64,000 bases of DNA from Bordetella sp. BOR01 (GTDB lineage: Bacteria; Pseudomonadota; Gammaproteobacteria; Burkholderiales; Burkholderiaceae_B), in contig NZ_JAHUWT010000003.1 of the NCBI RefSeq assembly GCF_019218885.1, positions 558,001 to 622,000 on the forward strand. Reading direction: 5' to 3'. Position numbers and translations under genes: made by a program. Shown piece by piece: positions 50,998-60,204 of the stretch (its first letter is position 1; every line of letters starts with the position of its first letter). A model generated the notes under the pieces. That model saw nothing but the letters and a program-made list of their open reading frames with translations. It made no database searches and was not told the DNA's origin.

Positions 50998-52398
50998 CTA
51001 CCCCGCCGCCGCCTCGAATGCCGCCGAGGCCCGCAGCAAGTCGGCATCCAGCCGAAATCCGCCCACCAGTTGCAGCCCGATGGGCAGGCCATCCGAACCT
51101 GTCCCGCATGGCAAGCTGACGGCCGGATGCCCGGTCATGTTGAACACCATGGTCCAGGGATACCAGTGCGATCGCAGGTCATCGAACTGCCGTCCGTCGA
51201 TCTCGATGGGCTGGAACAAATCCTGGTCGATCGGCAGCGCCGTGCGCGTCAGCGTAGGCATGGCCAGGAAATCGGCGCGCTGCAGCAGGCGCTGCACTTT
51301 GTGAAACAGCGCTGAACGGTCAAACATGGCCCGCTGGTAGTCCACGCTGCTGAAAGACGCCGCCGATTCCACCTGGCGCCGGAAGGTCTCGCTGAACAAT
51401 TCAGGCCTGGCCTGCACCATGTCCATGAAGCGGGTGCGCCACACGGTATGGTTCACCGCCCGCCAGATGGGTTCGATGTTGAAGCCTTCGCCGTCGAAGG
51501 CTTCCAGTTCGGCACCCAGGGCATGCAGGCGCTGCAGCCCGCTGTCGAACGCACGCTGCACGTCGGCCGATACGGGGCGCCCCGGCGGCGCCGCGCAATA
51601 CAGCACGCGCTTGCCCTGCAAGTCCGCGGGCGCGCGCGCAGCCGCCTCGAAATCCGGCTTGATGACGCCAATGGACCAGGGGTCTACCGGATCTTCGCCC
51701 GCCATGACCTGCATCATCAGGCCGGTGTCTTCCACGGTGCGCGTGGTCGGCGTGACATAGGTCTGGTTGCCATAGACATCCAGCGCCTGGCTGTGCGGAA
51801 TGACGCCGTTGCTTTGCTTGAAGCCCACCACCCCATTGCAGGCGGCCGGGATACGGGTCGAGCCGCCGCCATCACTGGCCACCGCCAGGGGGGCAATCAG
51901 CGCGGCCGTGGCCACCGCCGCCCCGCCGCTGGACCCGCCGCTGGTGCGCTCGGCGCTCCAGGCGTTGCGGGTCTGGCCGAATAAGGGGCTGCGGGTCAGC
52001 GACTGGCAGCCGAACTCGGGCGTGGTGGTCTTGCCGATCAGGATGGCACCGGCAGCGCGCAGCCGGGCCACGCTGACCGCATCCTGGTCAGGCACGTGGT
52101 CCTGGTAGGCCAGCGTGCCAAAGGTGGTGCGCACGCCAGCCGTGTTGACCAGGTCTTTGACGGTAAAGGGCACGCCGTGCAGCAGGCCCATCGCGCGGCC
52201 CGCCATCACTGCCTGCTCGGCCTGGCGCGCCTCATCCAGCGCGCGTTCGCCACATATCGTGATGAAGCAGTTCAGCTCGGGTTGCAGGCGCTCGGCGCGG
52301 TCCAGCGCCGCCTGCACCACTTCCACCGGCGACAGCTTCTTCTGTTGGATCAGGCCTGTCAATTGGGCGGCCGTCAATGCATTGATCGCGTCTTCCAT
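50998..52398 (-). CDS. Amidase (amidase signature family)
   Basis: A 466-residue amidase-signature enzyme. The catalytic Lys lies in VPFTVKDLVNT, the cis-Ser in TRSPLFGQTRNAW...GGSSGGAAVATAA, and the nucleophile region in DGGGSTRIPAACNG (family usually GGSIRIPA), followed by GFKQSNGVIPHS. It should hydrolyse an amide to acid plus ammonia, cytoplasmic. AGGA is a few bases before the ATG at 52398. It follows a Bug gene by 16 bases, and the pair is ended by the terminator at 50927-50956. Confidence 0.92.
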   Translation of the reverse strand: MEDAINALTAAQLTGLIQQKKLSPVEVVQAALDRAERLQPELNCFITICGERALDEARQAEQAVMAGRAMGLLHGVPFTVKDLVNTAGVRTTFGTLAYQDHVPDQDAVSVARLRAAGAILIGKTTTPEFGCQSLTRSPLFGQTRNAWSAERTSGGSSGGAAVATAALIAPLAVASDGGGSTRIPAACNGVVGFKQSNGVIPHSQALDVYGNQTYVTPTTRTVEDTGLMMQVMAGEDPVDPWSIGVIKPDFEAAARAPADLQGKRVLYCAAPPGRPVSADVQRAFDSGLQRLHALGAELEAFDGEGFNIEPIWRAVNHTVWRTRFMDMVQARPELFSETFRRQVESAASFSSVDYQRAMFDRSALFHKVQRLLQRADFLAMPTLTRTALPIDQDLFQPIEIDGRQFDDLRSHWYPWTMVFNMTGHPAVSLPCGTGSDGLPIGLQLVGGFRLDADLLRASAAFEAAAG

Positions 52399-52413
52399 GA
52401 TGCGTGTTTCCTG

Positions 52414-53397
52414 TCAGTCCATCTTGATGCCAGACGCCGCCACGGTGGGCTCCCACTGCTTGCGCTCTTGCACGATGCGCCGGGCCACCTCGCCGGCCGG
52501 CGCGGGAGCCACCACCAGGCCGCTGTCGAGCAGGCGCTTGCGCAATTCGGGGTTTTCGGAGGCTTTCAGGAAAGCCTGTTCCAGCGCCGCGACCACAGAG
52601 TCGGGAGTCTTGGCCGGCACGAAAATGCCGTACCAGCTGGTCGCGGCGCGGTACTCGGGAAAGCCCTGTTCGTCGATGGTGGGTACATCGGGCAAGGCCT
52701 CGAGCCGCTTGGTGCCGCTGACACCCAGGAACTTGATCTTCTTGCTCTGGTACAGCGGCATCATGCTGGCCACGGCGTCCCAGCCGATAGAGACCTGTTC
52801 GCTGGCCACGTCCACCAGCATGGGCGCGGCGCCCCGATACGCCACCGGCTCGATGTTCAGGTTCTGGCTCTTGTTCAGCGCCAGTGCGCCCAAATGCCCC
52901 GAACTGCCCAGCGATGCCACGCCCAGCGTGGTCGGCGCGCCGCGTTGCCGGGCCCACTTCACGTAGTCGGCCATGCTGTCGTACGGCGCCGCCGCTCCCG
53001 CCACCACGGCGGTGGGAATCTCGACCAGCACCGCCACGGGCCGCAGGTCTTTGTCGGCGTCGTAGTTCAGGTTCTGGTAGGTAAGCGGAAAAATCGTGAA
53101 CAGCGGCGAGCCGCCCAGGTACATGGTCAAGCCATCGGGCTGCGCCGCCTTGACGGCGTTGAGCGCGATGCGGCCCGATGCGCCGGGGCGGTTGTCGACC
53201 AGTACTTTTTCAAAGCCTTGCTTGCGCAGCTCTTCGGCGTAGATGCGGGCAGTGGTATCGGCCGCGCCGCCCGGTGCGAAGCCCACGGTGATGGTAGGCA
53301 CGCCCTCGATGGGTGGCTGGGCCTGGGCGGCCGGAACGGCGGCGCAGGCAAAAGCTACGCAGACCATGGCGGCGCGCAGAGTTGAAGAGTGAAGCAT
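52414..53397 (-). CDS. Bug (TctC-like) periplasmic receptor
   Basis: A 327-residue Bug receptor. Signal peptide (MVCVAFACAAVPAAQAQ). TITVGFAPGGAADTTARIYAEELRK, VLVDNRPGASGRIAL and PDGLTMYLGGSPLF replace the canonical blocks, making it the most divergent receptor in the window (APGGAAD loop). It heads the amidase operon. Ligand unknown; an amide or its acid would be logical. Confidence 0.92.
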   Translation of the reverse strand: MLHSSTLRAAMVCVAFACAAVPAAQAQPPIEGVPTITVGFAPGGAADTTARIYAEELRKQGFEKVLVDNRPGASGRIALNAVKAAQPDGLTMYLGGSPLFTIFPLTYQNLNYDADKDLRPVAVLVEIPTAVVAGAAAPYDSMADYVKWARQRGAPTTLGVASLGSSGHLGALALNKSQNLNIEPVAYRGAAPMLVDVASEQVSIGWDAVASMMPLYQSKKIKFLGVSGTKRLEALPDVPTIDEQGFPEYRAATSWYGIFVPAKTPDSVVAALEQAFLKASENPELRKRLLDSGLVVAPAPAGEVARRIVQERKQWEPTVAASGIKMD

Positions 53398-53729
53398 GTC
53401 AGGTATCCCCCAGGATTTTTACTGGGCACGATGCGTGTGTGCCCTATCGAGATAGTACGCTGACACTTGCCGTTCGCCGCGACATGCCAGGCACCGGGCG
53501 AGTACGCGCGCCATTTTATTTCCCGGCCAGTTACATCGCCCTGAATTCCGACTTATCCACTCAAGCATCCGTGCCCGTGGCGCTCAGAAGCGCATAATGA
53601 ATCGGGTCTTCCCTAATGGAAGATGCCGGCGATTCATCGTTGGCGCTGTCTCCAGCTCGCAGTCCCGTGTTTCCAGAATGCATGCTCTCAGTTGGGCCGA
53701 GACAGCAGGAAGCAACCTCGGAGAGTCAT
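53398..53729. other. Intergenic region without a recognisable gene
   Basis: 332 bases between the divergent Bug gene and the gluconate-dehydrogenase operon. Open frames here are short and not conserved-looking. It must hold promoters for both directions, but no convincing -35/-10 pair was found; CATAAT at 53592-53597 has no good -35. No hairpin of note. Confidence 0.6.
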
Positions 53730-54449
53730 ATGACAGAAGACACGCGGCCGCGCAGGCGATTCCTTCAGCAGGCAATGGCGCTGGTACCCGCTACGACCCT
53801 GGTGGGTGGTGCAGCGATCACGCAAACGGCCTGTAGCAGCGGAACCGAACGCGTTGCCGGCCCTGCCCAGGCCTATACGCCCACTTATTTCACCCAGGAA
53901 GAGTGGACATTCATCAGCGCCGCCGTCGACCACCTGATTCCTTCCGACGACTACGGTCCCGGCGCCATCGACGCAGGCGTGCCCGAGTTCATCGACCGGC
54001 AGATGGAAACGCCATACGGCCACGGCAAGCTCTGGTACATGCAGGGCCCCTTCCATCCCGACTCAGTGCCCGAACTGGGCTACCAGCTCAACCTGACCCC
54101 GCGCGACGCATACCGCCACGGCATCGCGGCGTGTGACGCCTGGTGCAAGAAGACCCATGGGCATTCCTATGCCGAACTGGACCGCACCCTGCAAGAGCAG
54201 GTGCTGAAAGACCTGCAGGCCGGAAAGATCGAACTGGATACGGTGCCCTCGGCCGTGTTCTTCAGCTTCCTGCTGTCCAACACCAAGGAAGGCTTCCTGT
54301 CCGACCCGATGTACGGCGGCAACAAGAACATGGTCGGCTGGAAGATGGTGGGCTTCCCGGGCGCGCGTGGCGACTTCCTGGACTGGACCGACCAGCCCAA
54401 CGTCAAGTATCCCTATGGGCCGGTGTCCATCTCTGGCAAAAGGGGATAA
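53730..54449 (+). CDS. Gluconate 2-dehydrogenase subunit 3 family protein (Tat-exported)
   Basis: A 239-residue small subunit of the membrane gluconate-2-dehydrogenase type (DUF1412/subunit 3). A twin-arginine signal is visible (PRRRFLQQAMALVPATTLVG). YFTQEEWTFISAAVDHLIPSDDYGPGA, DAGVPEFIDRQ and a C-terminal GGNKNMVGWKMVGFPGARGDFLDWTDQP are family marks. The ATG at 53730 is chosen because GGAGAG is seven bases upstream. It is followed four bases later by the GMC flavoprotein, which is probably exported with it. Confidence 0.92.
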   Translation: MTEDTRPRRRFLQQAMALVPATTLVGGAAITQTACSSGTERVAGPAQAYTPTYFTQEEWTFISAAVDHLIPSDDYGPGAIDAGVPEFIDRQMETPYGHGKLWYMQGPFHPDSVPELGYQLNLTPRDAYRHGIAACDAWCKKTHGHSYAELDRTLQEQVLKDLQAGKIELDTVPSAVFFSFLLSNTKEGFLSDPMYGGNKNMVGWKMVGFPGARGDFLDWTDQPNVKYPYGPVSISGKRG

Positions 54450-54452
54450 GCC

Positions 54453-56228
54453 ATGGCCATCAAGAAAGACAAGGTCGATGCGGTCTTGGTGGGCTTCGGC
54501 TGGACCGGCGCCATCCTGGGCCAGGAACTGACCGACGCGGGCCTGCATGTGCTGGCGCTGGAACGTGGCGCCATGCAGGACACCGCGACGGATGCGCCCT
54601 ACCCCAAGGTGCTGGACGAACTGGCGTACTCGGTGCGCGGCAAGCTGTTCCAGGACCTGTCGAAAGAAACCGTCACCATCCGCCATGGCGTCAACGACGT
54701 GGCGGTGCCATACCGCCAGAACGGCTCGTTCCTGCTGGGCAATGGCGTGGGCGGCGCGGGCTTTCACTGGAACGGCATGCACTACCGCATCCTGCCCGAA
54801 GAGCTCGAGCTGCGTACCCGCTATGAAACGCGCTACGGCAAGGACTTCATCCCGGAAGGCATGACCATCCAGGATTTCGGCGTCACCTACGACGAGCTGG
54901 AACCCTACTTCACCCAGTTCGAATATGTATGCGGCACTTCGGGCAAGGCGGGCAACCTGAACGGCCAGATCGTCGAGGGCGGCAACCCGCTGGAAGGCCA
55001 TCGCAGCAAGGAATTCCCGTTGCCGCCGCTGGCCACCACGCTGGGTGCGCAACTGTTCGAGAATGCCGCCAGGGAAGTGGGCTTCAACCCGTTTCCGGCT
55101 CCGGCCGCCAACGCATCGGGTCCGTATACCAACCCCTACGGCGTGCGCCTGGGCCCCTGCAATTTCTGCGGCTTCTGCGAGAACTACGGCTGCTACATGT
55201 ATTCCAAGGCCTCGCCGCAGACCACCATCCTGCCGGTGCTGCTGAAGAAGCCCAACTTCGAGTTGCGCACGCATTCGCACGTGATCAAGGTCAATCTGGA
55301 TTCCACCGGCAAGAAGGCAGTGGGCGTGACGTATATCGACGCGCAGGGCCGCGAGATCGAACAGCCCGCCGACCTGGTGATCCTGTCGGCCTACCAGATG
55401 CACAACGTGCGCCTGTTGCTGCTGTCGGGCATCGGCCAGCCCTACGACCCCAAGACCAACGAGGGCGTGGTGGGCAAGAACTACGCGTACCAGATGAACG
55501 GCTCGATCAACGTGCTGCTGCCCAAGGGCACGCAACTCAATCCGTTCATGGGCACGGGCGCGGGCGGGGTCAGCATGGACGACCTGAACGGCGACCAGTT
55601 CGACCACGGCCCGCTGGGTTTCCTGGGTGGCGCCAGCATCCGGCATGTGCGCACGGGCGGCCGCCCGATCAAGCAGGCGGCCACGCCGCCCGGCACCCCC
55701 ACCTGGGGCACGGCCTGGAAAGGCGCCGTGCAGGACGTCTACCAGCGCTACATGGCGATCGGCATGTCCGGCTCGGTGATGTCGTACCGCGACGCGTATC
55801 TATCGTTGGACCCCACTTACAAGGACATCTACGGCCAGCCCCTGCTGCGCATGACCTTCGACTGGCACGACAACGAGTTCAAGATGCTGGCCTACATGGG
55901 CGACCGCATGGAAGAAGTGGCCAAGGCCATGAAGCCGGAAAAGCACTTCGTGGGCGTGCGCAAGAAGGGTTCGCACTACGACACCCGCGTATACCAGAGC
56001 ACCCACAACACGGGCGGCGCCATCATGGGCTCGAACCCCAGGGAAAGCGTGGTCAACAAGTACCTGCAAAGCTGGGACGTACCCAATGTGTTCGTGATGG
56101 GCGCCTGCGTATTCCCGCAGAACATGGGCTACAACCCCACGGGGCTGGTGGGTGCGCTGGCCTATTGGGCGGCGCGGGCCATCCGCGAGCAGTACTTGAA
56201 GAACCCCGGCCCGCTGGTCCAGGCTTGA
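54453..56228 (+). CDS. Gluconate 2-dehydrogenase-type GMC flavoprotein (large subunit)
   Basis: A 591-residue FAD-dependent GMC oxidoreductase. FAD fold GFGWTGAILGQEL, GNGVGGAGFHWNGMHYR, the Cys-rich segment GPCNFCGFCENYGCYMYSKA, GKNYAYQMNG and a C-terminal STHNTGGAIMGSNPR...GYNPTGLVGALA with the active His and Asn are present. It oxidises a sugar acid or alcohol in the periplasm and passes electrons to the cytochrome. It carries no own signal, so the Tat signal of the small subunit probably brings it across. AGGGG stands eight bases before the ATG. Sequence does not tell the exact sugar. Confidence 0.93.
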   Translation: MAIKKDKVDAVLVGFGWTGAILGQELTDAGLHVLALERGAMQDTATDAPYPKVLDELAYSVRGKLFQDLSKETVTIRHGVNDVAVPYRQNGSFLLGNGVGGAGFHWNGMHYRILPEELELRTRYETRYGKDFIPEGMTIQDFGVTYDELEPYFTQFEYVCGTSGKAGNLNGQIVEGGNPLEGHRSKEFPLPPLATTLGAQLFENAAREVGFNPFPAPAANASGPYTNPYGVRLGPCNFCGFCENYGCYMYSKASPQTTILPVLLKKPNFELRTHSHVIKVNLDSTGKKAVGVTYIDAQGREIEQPADLVILSAYQMHNVRLLLLSGIGQPYDPKTNEGVVGKNYAYQMNGSINVLLPKGTQLNPFMGTGAGGVSMDDLNGDQFDHGPLGFLGGASIRHVRTGGRPIKQAATPPGTPTWGTAWKGAVQDVYQRYMAIGMSGSVMSYRDAYLSLDPTYKDIYGQPLLRMTFDWHDNEFKMLAYMGDRMEEVAKAMKPEKHFVGVRKKGSHYDTRVYQSTHNTGGAIMGSNPRESVVNKYLQSWDVPNVFVMGACVFPQNMGYNPTGLVGALAYWAARAIREQYLKNPGPLVQA

Positions 56229-56241
56229 GGAGGCACGCAAG

Positions 56242-57552
56242 ATGATCAAGCACACCATCATCGCGGCCAGCCTGGCCTTGCTGGCGGGCTCCGCCTGGGC
56301 CGCCGACGGCGGCGCCCCACCCGACGCCCAGCGGATCAAGCAGGGCGAGTACCTGTCGCGCGCCGGCGACTGTATCGCCTGCCACACCGCGCAGGGCGGC
56401 AAGCCGTTCGCGGGCGGCCTGGGGCTGGATTCGCCGCTGGGCAGGATCTATTCCACCAATATCACGCCCGACAAGGACACGGGCATCGGCAATTACACAC
56501 TGGAAGACTTCGACCGGGCCGTGCGCCACGGGGTCGCCAAGGACGGCCATTCGCTGTACCCGGCCATGCCGTACACCGCGTACGCCAGGATATCGCCGCA
56601 AGACATCGAGGCGCTATATGCCTATTTCATGCATGGCGTGCAACCGGTGAACCAGGCCAACAAAGACACCGACATCACGTGGCCGCTTTCGATGCGCTGG
56701 CCCCTGGGGGTATGGCGCTGGATGTTCGCGCCCGATGTCGTCGAGGCCGCGCCGGCTGGCCAGGCCGCCGACCCAGGCCAGGCCGAGGTGCTGCGCGGCA
56801 AGTACCTGGTGGAAGGATTGGGCCATTGCAGCACCTGCCACACGCCGCGTGGCTTTGCCTTGCAGGAAAAGGCGCTGACCGACGCCGACGGCTCGGCATT
56901 CCTGTCGGGCGGCGTGGTGGAAGGCTGGCTGGCCAAGAACCTGCGCGGCGACATGACCGACGGCCTGGGCAGTTGGTCGAAAGAAGATATCGTGGCCTTC
57001 CTGAAAGCCGGCATCAACGACCATTCCGCCACATTCGGGGGCATGTCGCAGGTGGTGTCCGACAGCACCCAGCACCTGACGGATGCCGACCTGAACGCCA
57101 TCGCGGCCTATCTGAAGACGCTGTCGCCGGTAAACGAAGACGCCACCGAGCCGCTGGCCTACGATGCGTCGGCGGCCCAGGCGCTGCGTACCGGCAAGGA
57201 CCAGGGGGAAGGCGCCATGACGTTCCTGAACAACTGCGCCGCCTGCCACCGCAGCAGCGGCAAGGGTTACGAGCAGACGTTCCCGCAATTGGCGCTGAGC
57301 TCCACCGTGAACTCGGCCGACCCGACCTCGCTGATCCATATCGTGCTGAAAGGGGCGCAGTTGCCGGGCACGGCTACCGCCCCCACGCAGTACGCGATGC
57401 CGGGCTTCGACTGGCGCCTGAACGACAAGGAAGTCGCCGCGGTGGTCAGTTTCGTGCGCAGCAGTTGGGGTAACCAGGCCTCGGCCGTCAGCGCGGCCGA
57501 CGTGGCGAAGGTGCGCAAGAATGTCGGCGCCGCCCCCGAACCGCAACGCTAG
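56242..57552 (+). CDS. Triheme cytochrome c subunit of the GMC dehydrogenase
   Basis: A 436-residue c-type cytochrome with a Sec signal (about residues 1-20, ending GSAWA). Three heme sites occur: CIACH (44-48), CSTCH (196-200), CAACH (332-336). Length and layout match the membrane-bound cytochrome subunit of gluconate and alcohol dehydrogenases, which passes electrons to ubiquinone. GAGGAGG stands about ten bases before the ATG. It is the last gene of the three-gene operon, and a strong hairpin follows. Confidence 0.94.
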   Translation: MIKHTIIAASLALLAGSAWAADGGAPPDAQRIKQGEYLSRAGDCIACHTAQGGKPFAGGLGLDSPLGRIYSTNITPDKDTGIGNYTLEDFDRAVRHGVAKDGHSLYPAMPYTAYARISPQDIEALYAYFMHGVQPVNQANKDTDITWPLSMRWPLGVWRWMFAPDVVEAAPAGQAADPGQAEVLRGKYLVEGLGHCSTCHTPRGFALQEKALTDADGSAFLSGGVVEGWLAKNLRGDMTDGLGSWSKEDIVAFLKAGINDHSATFGGMSQVVSDSTQHLTDADLNAIAAYLKTLSPVNEDATEPLAYDASAAQALRTGKDQGEGAMTFLNNCAACHRSSGKGYEQTFPQLALSSTVNSADPTSLIHIVLKGAQLPGTATAPTQYAMPGFDWRLNDKEVAAVVSFVRSSWGNQASAVSAADVAKVRKNVGAAPEPQR

Positions 57553-57569
57553 GGCTGCGCGGACATTGC

Positions 57570-57604
57570 CAGGTGCCAGGCTCCCGCGGGGTGCCTGGCA
57601 CCTG
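57570..57604. terminator. Bidirectional stem-loop terminator, first copy of repeated AGGTGCCTGGCACCT stem
   Basis: CAGGTGCCAGGC (57570-57581) pairs perfectly with GCCTGGCACCTG (57593-57604) around an 11-base loop. It lies between the convergent cytochrome and symporter genes, so it can stop transcription in both directions. There is no long T-run. Nearly the same stem recurs at 60156-60190. Confidence 0.75.
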
Positions 57605-57615
57605 TTACGACCTTG

Positions 57616-58971
57616 TTATTGCCCCGAGCCGGGCTGGGCGAAATGTTCGCGCGTCAGCTTCACTACCACCGGCGACAGCATCACCAGGGCAATCAGGTTG
57701 GGAATGGCCATCAGGCCGTTCAAGGTGTCGGCCAGCAGCCAGGCAAAGTCCAGTTGCGCAATGGCGCCGAATGGCACGGCCACCACCCAGACGATGCGAA
57801 ACGGCAAGATGGCGCGCACGCCCGCCAGGAATTCCCAGCACCGCTCGCTCAGGTAGCTCCAGCCCAGAATGGTGGTGAAGGCGAAGATCGCCAGCGCCAC
57901 CGCAATGACATAGTGGCCAACGCCGGGCAAGGCCGCCTCGAATGCCGCCGAAGACAGCACCGCGCCGCTGTCGCCGCTAGTCCACAGGCCCGAGCACACG
58001 ATGACCAGGCCGGTCATCGTGCAGATGACGATGGTGTCGATGAAGGTGCCGATCATGCCGATCATGCCGGAACGCACCGGGCTGCTGCTGGTGCCCGCAG
58101 CCTGCACGATGCCGGCAGTGCCCAGCCCCGCCTCGTTCGAAAAAATGCCGCGCGCCACGCCGTAGCGCATGGCGGCCATGACGGCCGCACCGGCAAAGCC
58201 ACCCGTGGCAGCCACGGGCGAGAAAGCGTGCGTGAAGACCAACTGAAACGCAGCCGGGATGGCGTCGGCCATCAGTACCAGCGCCGCCAGCGATGCCACG
58301 ATATAGGCAATGCACATGAAGGGCACCAACGCCTCGGCCACCGCACCAATGCGCCGGATGCCGCCCAGCACCACCATGCCGATCAATACCATCGTGACCA
58401 CGCCAGTGACCCAATCGGGTACGCCGAAAGATGCGTGCAAAGCGTCGGACATGCTGTTGACCTGCACCATGTTGCCGATGCCAAAGCCCGCCAGGCCGCC
58501 GAACAGGGCGAACAACATACCCAGCCACGCCCACTTCGGCCCCAGGCCATTGCGAATGGCGTACATCGGCCCGCCCGTGAATTCGCCGCGCGGATCCTTT
58601 TCGCGATAGTGAACGGCCAGCAGTACTTCGCTGTACTTGGTGGCCATGCCGACCAGCGCGGTTACCCACATCCAGAACAGCGCACCGGGGCCACCCAGGA
58701 AGATGGCGGTAGCCACGCCGGCAATGTTGCCCGTGCCCACCGTGGCGGCCAGGCTGGTCATCAACGCCTGGAAGGGGCTGATTTCACCGGTATCGTCGCC
58801 CCGCTTGGTACGGCTGCGCCAGGCCAACCGGAAACCGGCCGCGATCTTGGTCAGGGGCATGAACCCCAGGCGCAGCATAAGAAGCAGCCCGGTGCCCAGG
58901 ATGAGCACCAGCATCGGCGGCCCCCAAACCAGGCCGTTGACGCTGTTCACAACAGTATCCAGGAATTGCAT
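57616..58971 (-). CDS. AGCS family sodium:alanine/glycine symporter
   Basis: A 451-residue inner-membrane carrier of the AGCS family with about ten to eleven hydrophobic segments. ATVGTGNIAGVATAIFLGGPGALFWMW, written in part as GTGNIAGVATAI, FTGGPMYAIRNGLG, GVARGIFSNEAGLGTAGI and TFIDTIVICTMTGLVI are standard. The ATG at 58971 is chosen because GGAG is eight bases upstream; a start at 59040 adds a 23-residue tail without support. It is convergent with the cytochrome gene. Confidence 0.93.
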   Translation of the reverse strand: MQFLDTVVNSVNGLVWGPPMLVLILGTGLLLMLRLGFMPLTKIAAGFRLAWRSRTKRGDDTGEISPFQALMTSLAATVGTGNIAGVATAIFLGGPGALFWMWVTALVGMATKYSEVLLAVHYREKDPRGEFTGGPMYAIRNGLGPKWAWLGMLFALFGGLAGFGIGNMVQVNSMSDALHASFGVPDWVTGVVTMVLIGMVVLGGIRRIGAVAEALVPFMCIAYIVASLAALVLMADAIPAAFQLVFTHAFSPVAATGGFAGAAVMAAMRYGVARGIFSNEAGLGTAGIVQAAGTSSSPVRSGMIGMIGTFIDTIVICTMTGLVIVCSGLWTSGDSGAVLSSAAFEAALPGVGHYVIAVALAIFAFTTILGWSYLSERCWEFLAGVRAILPFRIVWVVAVPFGAIAQLDFAWLLADTLNGLMAIPNLIALVMLSPVVVKLTREHFAQPGSGQ

Positions 58972-59190
58972 GGGTGGTCTCCGATGGGACGACTGGAATC
59001 GCCGGGTGAACTCGCCGACCCCAAGCTGCGCGTTTGTCACATCCTACAGGACAGAATCGCCCGCGAACATATGCCCGGACTTGGTTGATGGCCACACCCG
59101 TACATCACCCATATAAGTCAGGCGATAATCGACGCATCCACCCGCCACGCCGCGGCTGCAAGCGGAAATGCCACCCACGGAGCACTGCAC

Positions 59191-60129
59191 ATGCCACTTA
59201 CCACCGATGCAAAAGGGGTCTATCCCATCGCCCCCACGCCTTTCTTCGACGACGGCAGCATTGATACCGAATCCATCGCCCGCATGATGGATTTCTACAT
59301 CGCGTGCGGCTCTACGGGGGTCACCGTGCTTGGCCAGCTTGGCGAGGCCCAGAAGCTCGAACACGCCGAATCGCTGGCCGTGGCCAGCCTGGTCATTGCC
59401 CGGGCCCAGCGGCTGCCCGTTATCGTGGGGGTGTCGGCGCCGGGCTTCGCGGCCATGCGGGCGCTGACGCACGATGTCATGGAACGCGGCGCCGCGGGCG
59501 TGATGATCGCGCCGCCCAATACGCTGCGCACCGATGACCAGGTCGTCAACTACTACCGGCAGGCCGTCGAGGCCATCGGTCCCGATGTGCCTTTCGTGCT
59601 GCAAGACTATCCGCTGACGTTCTCGGTGCAGATGAGCCCGGGCGTCATCAAGCGCATCGTCGACGAACTGCCTTCCTGCGTGATGCTCAAGCACGAAGAT
59701 TGGCCGGGGCTGGAAAAAATATCCACCCTGCGCAAGTTCGAGCAAGACGGAAAAATGCGCCACATTTCCATCCTGTGCGGCAACAACGGGCTGTTTCTCG
59801 ACTACGAAATGGAGCGCGGCGCCGACGGCGCCAATACGGGCTATTGCTTTCCCGACATGCTGTGCGACGTGGTGCGCCTGAATGCGGAAGGCAAGCGCGA
59901 AGAAGCGCACGACCTGTTCGATGCCCACCTGCCGCTGCTGCGCTACGAGCAGCAGCCCGGCGCCGGCCTGGCCGTGCGCAAGTATGTGCTGATGCGGCGC
60001 GGCATACTGACATCGGCCGCGCAAAGAAAGCCGGCCAGCCCGATGTCAACCGTGGCACGCCAGGAAGTCGACCACCTGCTGGCGCGCCTGGCCCGCAAGG
60101 ATCCGCGCGCGGGCAAGCTGGTGCCATAG
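59191..60129 (+). CDS. Dihydrodipicolinate synthase family lyase/aldolase
   Basis: A 312-residue class I aldolase-fold protein. PIAPTPFFDDGSID opens it; the Tyr is in VLQDYPLTF, and the Schiff-base Lys in VMLKHEDWPG. Real DHDPS has VKEA at that site; here LKHED, as in DapA paralogues that cleave 2-keto-3-deoxy acids or similar compounds. GGAG is eight bases before the ATG. Alone in its transcription unit, next to the RraA-like gene in convergent orientation. Confidence 0.9.
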   Translation: MPLTTDAKGVYPIAPTPFFDDGSIDTESIARMMDFYIACGSTGVTVLGQLGEAQKLEHAESLAVASLVIARAQRLPVIVGVSAPGFAAMRALTHDVMERGAAGVMIAPPNTLRTDDQVVNYYRQAVEAIGPDVPFVLQDYPLTFSVQMSPGVIKRIVDELPSCVMLKHEDWPGLEKISTLRKFEQDGKMRHISILCGNNGLFLDYEMERGADGANTGYCFPDMLCDVVRLNAEGKREEAHDLFDAHLPLLRYEQQPGAGLAVRKYVLMRRGILTSAAQRKPASPMSTVARQEVDHLLARLARKDPRAGKLVP

Positions 60130-60155
60130 CGCTACGCGCGTTGCCACGCCGCTTG

Positions 60156-60190
60156 CCAGGTATCAGGCTCCGAAGGTGCCTGGCACCTGG
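60156..60190. terminator. Stem-loop terminator, second copy of the repeated stem
   Basis: CCAGGTATCAGGC (60156-60168) with GCCTGGCACCTGG (60178-60190), two mismatched pairs and a nine-base loop. It lies between the convergent DHDPS-family and RraA-like genes. Its right arm is nearly identical to that of 57570-57604. Confidence 0.7.
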
Positions 60191-60204
60191 TGGGATACCG
60201 GTAC

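Noticed and set aside
53592-53610. ATGAATCGGGTC as a further LacI-type operator before the gluconate dehydrogenase genes
   Set aside because: Only one half matches the ATGAANCGNTTCAT pattern, and there is no promoter of the shared design around it.
54063-55646. Minus-strand 527-codon frame opposite the gluconate dehydrogenase genes
   Set aside because: Repetitive Val/Ala/His/Arg composition without motifs; the plus strand has an evident operon.
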